From Clavelina lepadiformis (taxonomy: Eukaryota; Chordata; Ascidiacea; Aplousobranchia; Clavelinidae), in assembly GCF_947623445.1 (NCBI RefSeq), contig NC_135241.1, forward strand, positions 21,330,501-21,394,500: a DNA stretch of 64,000 bases, written 5' to 3'. Position 1 is the first letter of the stretch. Every line of letters starts with the position of its first letter. Below, in pieces: positions 34,922 through 47,626 of this stretch. Position numbers and translations under genes: made by a program. The notes under the pieces are model-generated. The model was given only the letters and a program-made list of their open reading frames with translations, was not told the DNA's origin and made no database searches.

Positions 34922-37900
34922 TCAGTGCTCGTTTGCAGCCAAAGCTGCGCCATAAGCGGCATCAGCGTTGCGGTCAAATGACACAGTCACGTGATTGAAC
35001 ACCTGATTTTCGAGCTCTTCACGAAACAAACGATTTTTCGCGAAGGCGCCCCCACACGCCCACAGGTGACGAATTCCGTCCAAAGCGACGCCGGCCTCAA
35101 ACATAGATCGAAGATTTTCTAAAATTCCGCGGGCAAGAGAGCGCGCGATTGTCGGAAAATTTAGACCTGATCGCTTGATACTATTGAGAGACGCGGTCGC
35201 TTCAGGTTGGTGACGTTCTCCGTTCAAAGTTGGAACAAAATTCATGATGGAACCTGTGTTTTTAGTATTTTTTTTGAGAAATTTCTGCTGCTGCAATAAG
35301 GTCATTGCTTTTGTGAAAAACTGATTAAAAGTGTAAATTATATGAATATGAATTTGCCAAATAATATTGACTTAGTACGTAAAAAGAAGTTTGTTGAAAG
35401 CGTAGGTTTCCAAAAATTTTATAACTTCTTAAAAATTTGTAAACCATTCATTGCAAAAATTTATAGATTTGGTAAAAATAGTTTAAAAACTTAATCAACT
35501 TTAAGAAATGCAAATATGCAAGTAACATAAATGTTCTGTAATAGCCAGCATGCCTTAGTAAACTTAAAATATATTAAAAAATTCATAAAACATTAAGTTG
35601 CGTTACCGATAAGCTTTACCGTTTCACAACATCTCAAAAACTTCTACATTATTCGTATGAATGTAACAATATAATTTAATGAATAATAATCTAAAAATAT
35701 ATTATACCTTGCAGGTTTGGGTCGGGGTTGTTGTTTAGCAAGTGCTGGTAAATCTCATCTACAGTTACATCAGGTTTAAATTGTCGAGTCCAGTTCATTA
35801 ACATTTCAACAAAATTAGCAAATACAGCTCCACCATTTAAAGATGCAGATGCCATTAAATCATAATTGCCAAAGTAAGGAACTTTAATTACAGGATTTGG
35901 CAACCTTCCAATTTCTGATAAACAAAACATGAAATATTAACCTGATGATACCATGACTACATATGTGGATCAATGGTTAAAATAACAGATGTCAATTTCA
36001 TCAACAATTAAAATTTTCTGACCTGTCTTCAAGGATTAAAACAAAAAATGTAAAAGAGAAACAAATGACTTAGATAAATCACCTTCCTTATCCGGCTTGA
36101 CTCGAGACTGGTCGCTTTGCTTTAGTACGGTGGAAAGCTGGGCCGATGTGCTCAGGTTAATCACTTTAAAATTTCAACAACACTTTGATCATACGTCAAC
36201 AGATAGCAAGTACAAAGCAAACAATAAATAGCATAAAAACCAAAAACAATCAAGGAAACATAAAAAATAATACTAAGAAATAATATTACAACATAACACA
36301 GGTTACACAAGGTAGGTATAAAATTTTGTATAAATCCTTTAATTATATTACCATGTAAGCTCTTACAAAACTAAGTATAAACAATGCTTATTTAATAACC
36401 TGCTTCACCAGGTACTATTCTACACGACATCACTGAGCATTGCATGTCTCCCATGGCAACCATCACAGTCGCATTGTCACTGATTCCATGCAAACAATTC
36501 TTCAGCTGTCCAATTGTTGTGCAAGGGGTTATGACCTTTGGAAGAAAATGCATTGGAAAATTTGCCAGTTCCATGCTAAATGGATTAAAACAAAAGTATT
36601 AATAAGAGGCACATGATAAAATATCAGAGTGACAGCATGTAATACTTTACAGAAGAGTATAAAAACTACTACGCAGGTAAAAGTTTTCACGATTGCTCGT
36701 AGTGAAAACCTACTTGAAAATAAAAAAAAACCTACACTTTTCGATCCCACGTTTTAGCATGGGAATCAAAATAGCCCCAGCTGGCAGCATTCTGGGTAGA
36801 CATGATCGGTTCCGCTAAGTGGCAAAGTCGACTGACCACATAATCTGCTATAGTCCCAGAGCAGTCGTATTTCATTAAAAACTCTGGCCTGTTCTTCTTA
36901 AGCCATAAAATGGTGGCACATCCGAAACCTATTTCCATGTAAGAAAGTAGCAAAGACTTTAACTTGTACGTAACATATTATAATCAAAAAATTTGTTGAT
37001 AAAAGTGTAATTTTGATGCAAAACTAAAACCATTACCTGTACTTAGTGACATGGGTGAGGTTTTAGAAATAGGAAGAGACGCAATGAAGTTAACATCACA
37101 CCGAGCATCCAACCATGTTATAAGGTTTGACACATCATCTGGTTCGATGAACGTGCTAAAAGAAGCTGATATATGATCTTTCTTCCAAAACAAACAGCCA
37201 TGCATCTGACCACAAATGCCTATGATGAAGAGATGGAAACTGCACAATTTTATCGTGAAAAAACATTGTACAAACATTGTACTTTATAAGAATTCAATCA
37301 AAGGAAACAAGGACAATACAGAACTAAAATTTCTCAGAATCAGCCATATTTTAAAAGCTTACCAATTTTAGATATCTGAGCCATTTTATCAGTACCAAGA
37401 TCTAAACTTATTTTCTTCAGAACTTCATTAATGGATGCCACAATCTTGTTAACATCTTGTTCATTGTAATTGGCATGTTTCTCTATATCAATTTGAGCAT
37501 CAGCATAGCAAGAGTGACAGGTGAGTATCTGTCAAAGATTGTATTGCTTTGTATTGTTTCATCATTAACTGTAGAAAACATTAACCGAAGCGAAAGTTAG
37601 GATGCTAACTGTTGTAGTTATAGCACAATGAAACACATGCTCACGAACAGTTAACCAGCAGGAAAAAGCGGCAAAGCCCAATAGCTTAAAACATGCAAGA
37701 TAGCAATAAAAGAATTGTGTTGAAAAGATGGTAGGTACACTATTGGAAGATGTAGAGAGCATGTTCCCTAACATTGAAAACATGTATATTAACAGTCGAA
37801 GTAATTATATGAAGTGACATGGTTTGATTAAAGTGACAATGAATATTTCAAGTGCACAAGAATTGGGTGGTTAAAGAAAATCGCAAAAAAACTCCATTCT

Positions 37901-38611
37901 AGGGACATCAATTGAAAAAGGTTCATTGTTGTTTTTCCCAGCCAGAACAAACATTATTTTTTTACTACAGCAATATGGTGAGTCCCTTTGTACCTTAGTG
38001 TTTGCAAACTGAGTAGTCTGCTCTTTGTTTTTTTTTTTTAATAAAAAGCAATGAGAATAGCACCATATAGCACAAATATGTGAATCCATTTATCAAATAT
38101 AGACACAATTTGGCTTTTCTACAAAATGTGTTTGCCAAGCAGCTAATGTTGTAGCGTATATATATATATATATGTAGTGAATACATTCTACACACAACTT
38201 TCCAATAAAATTCAAAGAGGTTGACAAATGGAGTGCATATTCTGTAATGTAGTTTACAAACTTAGCAGGTTGGTGTGTGTATGATGTTTGTGGTTATGGC
38301 TCTAGGTGAGATTAAAATGAGTGGTTAGATTAAATAAATTAGAATGCATAAAATTTAAAAGATAAAGAGACAAAGACCCTAGAGGTTAAAGAGTGGTCTA
38401 CGGTCAACGGTTTAAAGTAGTGAAATGTACTAAAATATATATAACTTTCAATTTTTATGCCGTTCAGTCATTGGTGGCTACCAAAAGTTTGTCTTGTACG
38501 TCAGTGTTAAAGACATGGCAAACGTTTACTAACCTCACTTGCGTGCGATTCATCTATAACTAGGGCTTTCGTTGAGGTGGTGCCAATGTCAATTCCTAGC
38601 AAGTATCCCAT
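34922..38611 (-). CDS. SHPK: Sedoheptulokinase (FGGY carbohydrate kinase)
   Basis: Eight exons (38611-38534, 37528-37363, 37219-37037, 36928-36736, 36575-36400, 36163-36083, 35914-35708, 35253-34922) join in frame to 471 residues, close to human SHPK (478). The enzyme phosphorylates sedoheptulose to sedoheptulose 7-phosphate, feeding the pentose phosphate pathway in the cytosol. Visible features are the N-terminal nucleotide motif GIDIGTTSTK (6-15), GICGQMHG at the intron 2 boundary, the sugar-side WLDARC, the catalytic-base motif MGDMQCSV, NLSTSAQLS, and the C-terminal nucleotide-binding ACGGAFAKN. SHPK-specific matches include TLNGERHQP and ARGILENLRSM. The 81-nt exon 6 is inferred from splice sites and the NxSTSAQLS match. 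The start was chosen because it places GIDIGTT at the usual position. It diverges from ESS2 with 713 bp between the start codons. Confidence 0.93.
38155..38173. repeat. (TA)n microsatellite in SHPK intron 1
   Basis: About nine TA dinucleotides within the 1,005-bp first intron of SHPK. Confidence 0.8.
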
Positions 38612-39324
38612 CTTAATTTGCAAAACCAATCGCGCTGATAAACTATTTCGTCCAAAACGATAACTATGTGTGAGTCTTCAGGTTGGGTAACCCCCAGTTA
38701 CGAAACACTACTCCAAATGAAGATAATTTTATCTTGAGGCCGATCTAAGTTTTATGCTTTTATTTGGATGTAAGTAATACTGTAGCAATAAACGCTATGT
38801 TTGTAAATTTGCATATTGTTTCTGCAACAAAAACAGAAAATATTTTGCAAAGAGAAAAACAAGCGTAAAAACTATCCAAATTTGTAGCTTCCAAATTCCT
38901 TAAATTTAGCGCCGTTAAAATGATATTGGATGAAACCAAATAATTATTTTAAAACAAAATAATTTTAGGAAATGTAAATTTGCTTTTGTTGAGAAAACGC
39001 TTATCAAATTCTCATATTATAATTTATAAGTCTTGTACTTTGTAATAAGATGTCGATAGAATAGGGATATTTGATATGTAAGCGGAAAGGGGAAATTTCG
39101 TTTCCGAAACGTAAGCTAGTCAGCTTGTGTCAACTCAGTTTAGCTTGTAGTTTTGTTGTTGCTGTTTTATGTAGCCTATGTGGTGGTACGATGTATTGTG
39201 GAATATATGTAATTATAGAAGGGTTATAAGTAATTTACTAGTTTGTTTTATGTACTCTTTTTATTCTGTTCAAGAGCTTGTATTTTTTCACTGAAAGTCT
39301 GGAAGACAGTGACGGTGATTTAGA
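38612..39324. promoter_or_regulatory. Shared upstream region of SHPK (-) and ESS2 (+)
   Basis: The 713 bp between two divergent start codons must contain both promoters and 5' leaders. No TATA box or other specific element was recognised with confidence. Confidence 0.5.
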
Positions 39325-42300
39325 ATGGATAAAGTAGTAGCAGTATCAGCATCAAAAGATGTTGAAATTGTGTCCAAAGCTGGCGAAGAAGAAACGAAGA
39401 CTCGCCCAAAGAAGAAAGTTTTGGACGAGGAGACATATACTGAGGTACCCATGGTACCTAGATATAGGATTTAAATGAAAATATGTTGCGTAATTGAGCA
39501 AGATGTATAATAATGATTTTTAATTTTCCGACTTCGGCTTTAAATGATTATCAAGATGAATGTATGTTACTAAAATATTTTTGAATAACGTGGTGAGCAA
39601 ATTGTAAGACTATCTGTTGCGCAGAATGTGGAACGAATAATTGTTCGTGATTTCTTCCCCGATCATGAGCAACTTAAAGATCAGCAGGAATACCTGGCTG
39701 CTGAAGAGAAAAAAGATTTTGAGAGAATGAGGCAAATCGCCCTCAAATACGCTGCTGGTGGACCTCGTGGTGATACTCCAGCAACTTTCATCAGTAAAAC
39801 GTTTTCTGTTTTGAACTGTATTAAACAATGCGGGTCGTAGATTTCCTACTTACTTTTCTTTGTTGCTTACTCAGTTTTGCAGCCAGTTAAAGCATATGAT
39901 GTACTGTACAATGATACAAACTCATGTTCAATAGCCAGTAATTCTGCCTTTGTAACGCTCTTGATCACGGCAACGCTTGCTCCAGTTTAATTCTGAATAG
40001 ACCCAAGTCAGGCAATGCCGCAATATCATATAAAAGTAGAAAAACAAATAAAAATGCACAAAAACAAGTATCGCCTAGTTTTAGTTCATCATCAACTTTT
40101 GATCATGCAAAGACTTTCCTCAGTGCGAAGATAAAAGTTCTGCGAGTTGCCATCCATACCATGATACTTCTTCGATAGTCTTTCTAAACACTCAATAACT
40201 GGCAGTGATTACCTGTAGAAGTCAAAAATTGACAATATTCACTAATATACCAACTTTTCTTGTACATTGTAGCATATCTGTGCTTCATTAACGTTACAAT
40301 TTGTAACATTTGCAGGAAATACTCCTCTACCATCTCCTGCTTCATTTGAAACTCCACTCACAAATGCACCTCATCCTTCGATGAGTAGAAAAGAAAAGAA
40401 ATTTGAAGATGATGTTGACAATAACTTGGGGTAATAATGTGATAAGGTCAATGCTTTTTTAATCTATACTAAAATGTTTTGCATTAAAATGCTAAGTAAG
40501 TCATTAATGTATAAAATTGTAAATCATATGCTTGAATTTGCACGTGCTTAAAAAATTGACGATGTCTAATGAGCAAAATACATAGTTCTTAACAAAGTTG
40601 CTCAGTAAATTTCTTAACATTGTGATTGACTTGTGAATTTATTTACATTCTCTCTTGGTTTGCCGGAACTGGTCTTACAGATACAAGAAAAAAGCATATG
40701 AGCCCGAGTCTGAGGAAGATGTAAAGAAAAATGACAAAAAAGTTTCACTGGACAAGTTTCTGTCAAAATACACCAGCGAGGATAATGAATCATTTGAGAC
40801 CATCATGGTGAAGTAAGAGCATATTTTCTCGTAATTACTGCGTTGGTTCCTGAGTTCTGGCGTGTCACTATCTCATGTTGATGTCAACTTCATAATCACA
40901 GAACAGATGAAGCTAGGCGTGAGAAGCACGCCTGGTTATATGAAGCAGAAAAAACACATGCGGAAACAACAAAAGAAATTTTGCAACTTGAAGACAGCTC
41001 AAAACCTCTCGCCATTACAGATGGTTGTGATTCATCGGAAATTAAAGTAAGGAGGCATATACTAAAGCGTTGGCGCTGTCAAACAACTTGGCAGTCATTA
41101 CCTTTACCTAAACAATAAAGACAAGCATCGTATTTATTCTCTCTAAATTTTGTGGTGTTTGTGTGTCGTAGGACACTAGAGCTCTAAATAAGGAACGTGC
41201 AACGGTTCCTATCCATACGTGGGAATACAAGACTAAAAATCCTCTCATGTATTATCCTGAAGGTATGAATTAACCAGTTTTTGTGATGAATATCCAATCT
41301 ATACAGAGAAATCATAGTTGTAATGCAGGTTGATCTACTACTGTACATGACTACAAACAAGCATACTTACTGATAATAAGTTTCTTGAATGTGATATTGC
41401 TGTGATAGTTTAAGTCATTTGAAAAGGTGGAAATTCGATGTAGTAGCCTTATGTAGCCGCAAAAGCTCATGCTAGAGAAAACTTTACCAACTAGTCTAAT
41501 AAAGTTCATACCATTACTGTCATATGCTAATAAATGTCTTGTTTATTTTCAAGGAATTGAAAACGAAGATGATGGAGTATTCAAAAAGCCACGCTTGATT
41601 AACCACGAAAATACCCGATTTCACGACGACCCATTTAAGAACACTCTACATCAAGCAAAGTTGGCGCAGTCTGCTAAAGAACAGAATAACTTGATGGGTG
41701 AACGAGTGGGGCATGATGGCAAATCAGTTATACCCCAGGAGTCTCCAAGGGTGGGTGGATACGGTTTTGTGGCCACACCATCCCCCATGCCAGGTACAGT
41801 GTATACAACACAGCTACACACATACATACACACATTACCTGATATAAAGTCTGTTACATTTTGCAAATGTGGTTGTTGTGTACTTTATAGTCATAATTAG
41901 TGATGGAACGATTTCCAAATTTTTACCGGTTCCAATCGCAATTAAAAATTGTAATTTTGCTGCAAATTTCGACTCTTAGTGTTTAAAAGAGTAAGAATTG
42001 GTTCGTAGATAAAGTCGATGCAATACTTTTTGTTTTGTTTTTCTCATCAACCTAATCAAACAGATTTTTAAAAGAATAAGCACATTTTGATCTTGAAAAT
42101 GAAACTTTAAAGTCTGTCTTTGAAGAGACACAGACTGAGTTTGATTGTAAACTTAGGCATTTATAGAGAAAAAAATCACTTTAAGGAATGGTAAATCTTA
42201 CAAACATATATTTTTAAAAATGCCCAATTTTTTAATTCTTGGTCTACTAATAATAATTAATTGTCCCATTAATTGTCACAATCATTGATAAACTTAGATT

Positions 42301-43402
42301 CGAGCAATTTGTTTGCATTGTTGTCGATGTTATGCATTCATTATTTGGTCATAGGCGTGAACGATTCCCCACTGATGACTTGGGGTGAAATTGGCAGCAC
42401 TCCAGCAAGGTTAGAAGGGGGGGTCACCCCCGGTCCAGCATTTCGATTTCCTGAAGATAGCGAAAGGGATAAGCTAACTTACCAAATGGTGGACGCCAAT
42501 ACAAAAAAGAACAGGTGGGTGTTGGTGTATTACCTGAGTTTATGGTGAAGTTAAAATGCTCAAAGTAATGTGGGCCATTGGTAGAATCAATGGTGGGCTA
42601 TATCATGAAAATTACTTACACAATGATTTACAATTTAGTTCATAATCAGTATAGTTTAAAATAAGTGTGACATATATTAATCAACAAGTGTTACGTAATG
42701 GTATAAAATTAAACTTGATTCAATTGACTTTGTGTCCAATATATAATACTAAAACTATGTATTGACCAAGTACCGCTTAAAAATTGCCTTAAAATTGTTT
42801 GGTTGTTTCAGGGCAAAAAAACAAGCTGCTCTTAAACAAATGAAGGCAAGTTTCCTGGGAACACCGAACAGAATGGGTTCTGTCATGAGGTCGGAGAGAT
42901 TAAACACACTCTCTCCAGCTGCAAGACGCCTTGTCAGCAAAAAGTTCAACCTTGGTAAGAAAATTCTTAATATACAGCTGGTGTCTCATGTTTGCTTGTT
43001 TATTTGTGTCATTTCATTGTTTTATGGCTTGAAGGCACTGATAAAGCTTTAAAAGCGAGTTACACACCAACGCCGCCGCAACGAAGACTTGCTGGAGATG
43101 ACACTCCATTGGCAAAGACTCCCACTCCAAGATTGCGAACAACTCCAAAGGTATTTATTCAAGTTCTTCACTTTTGTAAATGCAGCTTTGTTGCTATCAT
43201 ATATGTTATATGGCAAGTTATGGTCACTGCTAATTGACTGCACCACATTCAAAACCCTGAGCATGTGATATACAGTAGATTGTGAAGTTTTGCGAATTGG
43301 CTATTTATTTGTAAACAGAATACTCCAAGTCAAGGTGACATCACAGACAACCTGCTGAACATCCCAAGCAAAAAAAGGAAATTGGCCGCCGACTTCTTCT
43401 AG
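39325..43402 (+). CDS. ESS2: ESS2 splicing factor homologue (DGCR14)
   Basis: Eleven exons (39325-39444, 39625-39793, 40316-40430, 40681-40812, 40902-41046, 41172-41262, 41554-41793, 42355-42514, 42812-42954, 43035-43150, 43319-43402) join in frame to 504 residues (human 476). ESS2 is a nuclear protein associated with the late spliceosome. Recognisable family blocks are TRPKKKVLDEETY, VERIIVRDFFPDHEQL, GGPRGDTPATF, SLDKFLSKYTSEDN, EKHAWLYEAEK, WEYKTKNPLMYYPEG, ENTRFHDDPF, VATPSPMPG, MTWGEIGSTPARL, GPAFRFPEDSERD and the C-terminal RSERLNTLSPAARRLVSKKF. The basic KKRKLAADFF end could serve as a nuclear localisation signal. Exons are short and introns 90-560 bp. The gene converges with DRC10. 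Confidence 0.94.
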
Positions 43403-43739
43403 GTTGACATTACGAGAAATTGTTTTCAAGTCACACTCACTATTCATCTTAAGAGTTTCTCGGTGATGTACAAGCTTGGGATTTACCCAAGGGATGATGG
43501 ATATAGAAGATGTAGTGGCACGTGGAGTGGCCTGAGGTGTTGTCAGACCATGGGCAAGAGTTTACAACAAACTTTGATTTTGCAAAATGTTCAGCCAAAG
43601 ACTTAGTGATTGTGAACCCGTTGCTGTTTCAAACTTGCCGCAGAATTTTTTTACAAGATTCTGATTTCAGTGCAATTACGAGTTGCGATGTGTCATATCA
43701 AGAGATCATGCATTCCTGCCAGTAAATTGCTAGGAAAAC

Positions 43740-43745
43740 AATAAA
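43740..43745 (+). terminator. Polyadenylation signal of ESS2
   Basis: AATAAA lies 338 bp after the ESS2 stop codon, followed by T-rich sequence. It is the first such hexamer noticed downstream. Confidence 0.5.
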
Positions 43746-44143
43746 CCTTTGTATTCTTTTATTAAATATAAGAAAATAATACGCCCCTACTCTTATACAA
43801 TGGATTCCAGCATAGGAACTTCTGTAAATTCAACTTTAAGCACATTTAAGTCGGGACAGTTAAACACATTCCTTTACGGTAAGGCCAATAAAATGGCTGG
43901 GTAGTGGTATTCAACCAGTGTAAAAGCTTTAAACTGTTGCTATTGTTTCTGATGATGATTCAGATTACAGTAATTCAGGTGGGATAGAAATGCTTACAAA
44001 CGGATCAATGTATTTTTAAGGAGGGATTGGAAAAGAGTGTAAATGACACAATATTCGATAGAGAGTTTTGCTTTGTAATTTACAATAAAAGTTTATAAAC
44101 AGATTTCAAGTAATCAAATACAACGCAGCTTGTTTGAAATAAA

Positions 44144-47100
44144 TCACTTCTTCTTTTTCTTTCCCTTCCCGCCTTTACCTTTTCCACCTTTCTTGGCTTT
44201 TGATTTGAGAGATTTTCGGACTTTGTAAGCTCGAAAAAATGCTTGGATGGTGATGGCGGCCTATAAAAATGAGTCAAACAGTTTGAAGCTAAAGTAAATG
44301 TATTTTTTTATCTTAAGAACTTTAAACTTCAAGTAAGTGCAAGAAAATAAATTTCATTAATTTATCATTCATGTGCAAGAAAATTACTTTATTTTGCGGG
44401 ACAGAACAGTTGACACAAAAACCAATGCACAAGTTTACAGTCATTCAATACAATTACCTTCATCATGTGAGCAAGTTCAAGTTCTTTTGCTTCTTTCTCT
44501 TCTCGAGCGATCCTTCTTTCTTCCATGATCTTGTCATACTCCTCTTCAAGCACTTTGAACTTTTCCTCCAGTTCACTGGAAATTTGAATTATTATTTGCT
44601 AAATGAAACGGTAATAAAAATGGTAAACAAAAGCTTTAAATCACTTCAATTAGCACAGTACAAGTAAATGAAAGTGAAAAAATTAAACATCATGATATTA
44701 TGAAAGTTTAAAAGTTGCATCGTATAACCATTAAGAAATGGATTGCTGGTACCTTCTGGGAATATTTAACTGTAACAGAATTAAACTAGCCACTACATTC
44801 ATATACACTGTTGCTCCAACAATGTAAACAAAAGTACAGCAATACCTGCTTAACATAACCATGTATCTTTTAACTAGCTGCATTTTATATATAACTTGGT
44901 GCGGCCCTGAGTTTTTCCATTGGATTTACAAAAATCTCCCTTCAACCAAAGTTCATATATTATGACCACATTATCGTTTCCGTTTCGTACAATTTTTAAT
45001 CTGCATGCACTGCTTTGTTACATCTGGGCATTACCATTATTTTCACAGGTAACACCCTTCAAGCCATATTGCATATGTGTGTTTTTTGCTTGGGTGACAG
45101 TTGATGTCAATCCATACCGGTAGCATGACCAACTAATTTCACCCTGGTGATGTAACTCTTGAGTGAGGTTCTTGGCATAAAACCTGCAGCTAAGAACCAA
45201 AATTGGTTTTTTGGTTCCTTTGTAGCTTACCATACTGTGTCGGCCCCTATCTGGCTATAGCGGCTTTGGGTGTTACAAGGTAGTTAAATTGAGCGGCTTC
45301 TACTGTATTGGTTAATTTATTCCTGCTACAAATTATGATTCGTTTCACATGTTACTGAAATTCCCAACCTGAGTTGTTTCTTTTCTTCCGTATAAACCTC
45401 ATCGATTTGTTCGTATTCATCCTGCTTCTCGCCCATATCCTGATCATATTTGCTGATCCAGTTCTCCACTTCAGTTTCTATTTTGAATTTACGCTAAACA
45501 AAAACATGTGTAAAATTTTGTCTGGTGTGCTGGTAAAAAAGTTAGTAAATATACTAAGCTATTCCGTTCTACACTATAGTAATATCACCGAGATTTTAAA
45601 TTATTAAATGAATACTGCCATTGTTGAAACAAATCCTGTTTATTATGTTATTGTTAAATATGTTGCCTGTAGTTTTTTTTAAAGTAACTATAACTGTAAC
45701 TTGTCCCAAAACTCGAGCTTTAATTTTGGTTCATATTCAATTTTCAATTTGATTCTCACCTTTCTTAATGATTGTTCAGTTTCTCTGTCTTCTTGCACCA
45801 TTCTGTTCAGCCGATCACGAAGTTGATCAATTTCTGTTTGCATTTTAGACTGTTTGCTTTCACAACTTCGAATATCTGCTGACTAGACACATGGAATACG
45901 TTTGTTTAATAAATCAAATAAAAGTATCAAATACAAATGCGAATTGCTGTAATTTCAGAATAATTTTACAATAACCTGTTGCTTGTCGGCTTCAGTTTTT
46001 GTTCGTCTGATATGTTCTTCAGAAAATTGCTCTATTTGGTGTAAATCATTTTTCAAACGTCGAATTGTTTCATTTCTTTTTCCCATTTCTTGTTCTTTAT
46101 CCTATTGAAAAGACAACAGTTGCAAGATTAATAGAAACACTAACACGACAGAAATATAAATGAATCAAGCAAAAAAAATAAAATCAATAAAAAAGTAGCC
46201 AGAGCTTCTATTATTATCCAAGCATAAGATTTATTGTAAATGATGAACCCACATCGATTGCTGCATCAAGCTGAGATTGAAGTTTGTCAATGATTGTGGC
46301 ATTGTTCTTTTCACGCTCAGTTACTTGCCGTAAATATCTTCCTCGATCTTTTTCTTCAGTTGGTGTCGTTAAAAGACGTTCAAGCATCATGGCGCGGATT
46401 TCTGAATATTACATTGTTTTCATTAACAACTGCCAATTAATTATTATCTACAAATTAACAGGAAATCATTTTTTTACACAATTTTCTCTACATTCTGATG
46501 GAAAACTGATAAAAAAGGGTTTTTGTCCGTATCAAATATTAACAGAGGTTACCATTTAACTTCTTTATCATTTCAAGAGCATCTTTTAGCGGCTTTCCGG
46601 CGAGTTTTGCATATTCACCAACCAGTTCATTCCTTATTGATGTCGCTGCTGATGGATTTTCACGGAACATACGAAGAATATTTTTGCAGGAATTGGAAAC
46701 TTCAACCTGGAGTGCTTTCAATCTTTCTTCATTTGGATTTATAAAAGCTTCATCCAGAAGCCGACATAAAGTTCTGTCAGTTTGGCATTTAAAAGAAGTG
46801 TCAGAACGTATTTACAATATTCACAGGTTTACTTTTGAAGCTCTTGATAAATAGTTTAAAAGAAACTTTTATAAACTAATCTCATAAAAATTATTACATG
46901 GCATAGTAAATGATTTAAAAAGATGATGCATACCATAATCATATTAATTATGATAGATAAATTGAAAATGATTTACATTACAAGATATTTATCCAATATT
47001 TAGTTGTTGGTTTACCTGTGTGATTTTAAAGCAGTAAGTATTTCAACTCCAAGTCCCAAGCTAAATTGTTCCAGTCTTTCATCATTGGGCATAACAATTA

Positions 47101-47626
47101 ATAGAAGTGCAGATGATAATTCTTGTCTACGAATGCACTCATCCAAACACTCAATAATTCGTTGAGTTTCAACGGTTGCTAGTTTCTTTCTAGCTGGTTC
47201 CAATATCCTCAATGCGGCAGACGCACCCTAAAACAGCAAAAAATATTAAAAGTTTGTAATACTTCCACACGTTAAGCCACTACATTCACATCTGGTATTG
47301 GTTTAAGTACAGCATCCAAAAAAGCCATCAACTACTCTACTAGGGTATTAATTGTCAAAAATAGTTTAGTTTTCAGAATTGCCAAAATAAGCTGAACATA
47401 ATGACAAAACCAGACCAGAGGTGCAAGGTGTTTATATATAGGATAAAATCTTACGAAATCAGGTTATTTGATGTTTACTAATTCACTGCTCATACAGTTA
47501 TATATGTGCTAGTCTTTACATTTAGCCTACCTGTTGGCTGTTTGCACTGTTACTTCTTGCCATTTCTTTTCCTTTCTTTGAATTAAAAGGAGAAATTTCG
47601 TTACGTGCTTGCAAAAGTTCTGTCAT
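44144..47626 (-). CDS. IQCD: Dynein regulatory complex subunit 10 (IQ domain-containing protein D)
   Basis: Nine exons (47626-47531, 47227-47016, 46773-46553, 46401-46253, 46101-45976, 45882-45760, 45493-45369, 44575-44458, 44260-44144) join in frame to 428 residues (human 449). DRC10 is part of the nexin-dynein regulatory complex that links axonemal doublets in motile cilia and sperm tails. Blocks shared with vertebrate IQCD are [73 protein letters not shown] and EEKKQL, then the IQ motif [16 protein letters not shown] in the last exon and a Lys/Gly-rich tail. Most of the middle is coiled coil. The gene is divergent from the CCDC175-like gene, with 2.1 kb between their start codons. Confidence 0.92.

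Noticed and set aside
41890-42290. Possible hAT-like end (TAGTGATGGAACGATT) in ESS2 intron 7
   Set aside because: No opposite terminal repeat and no target duplication were found.
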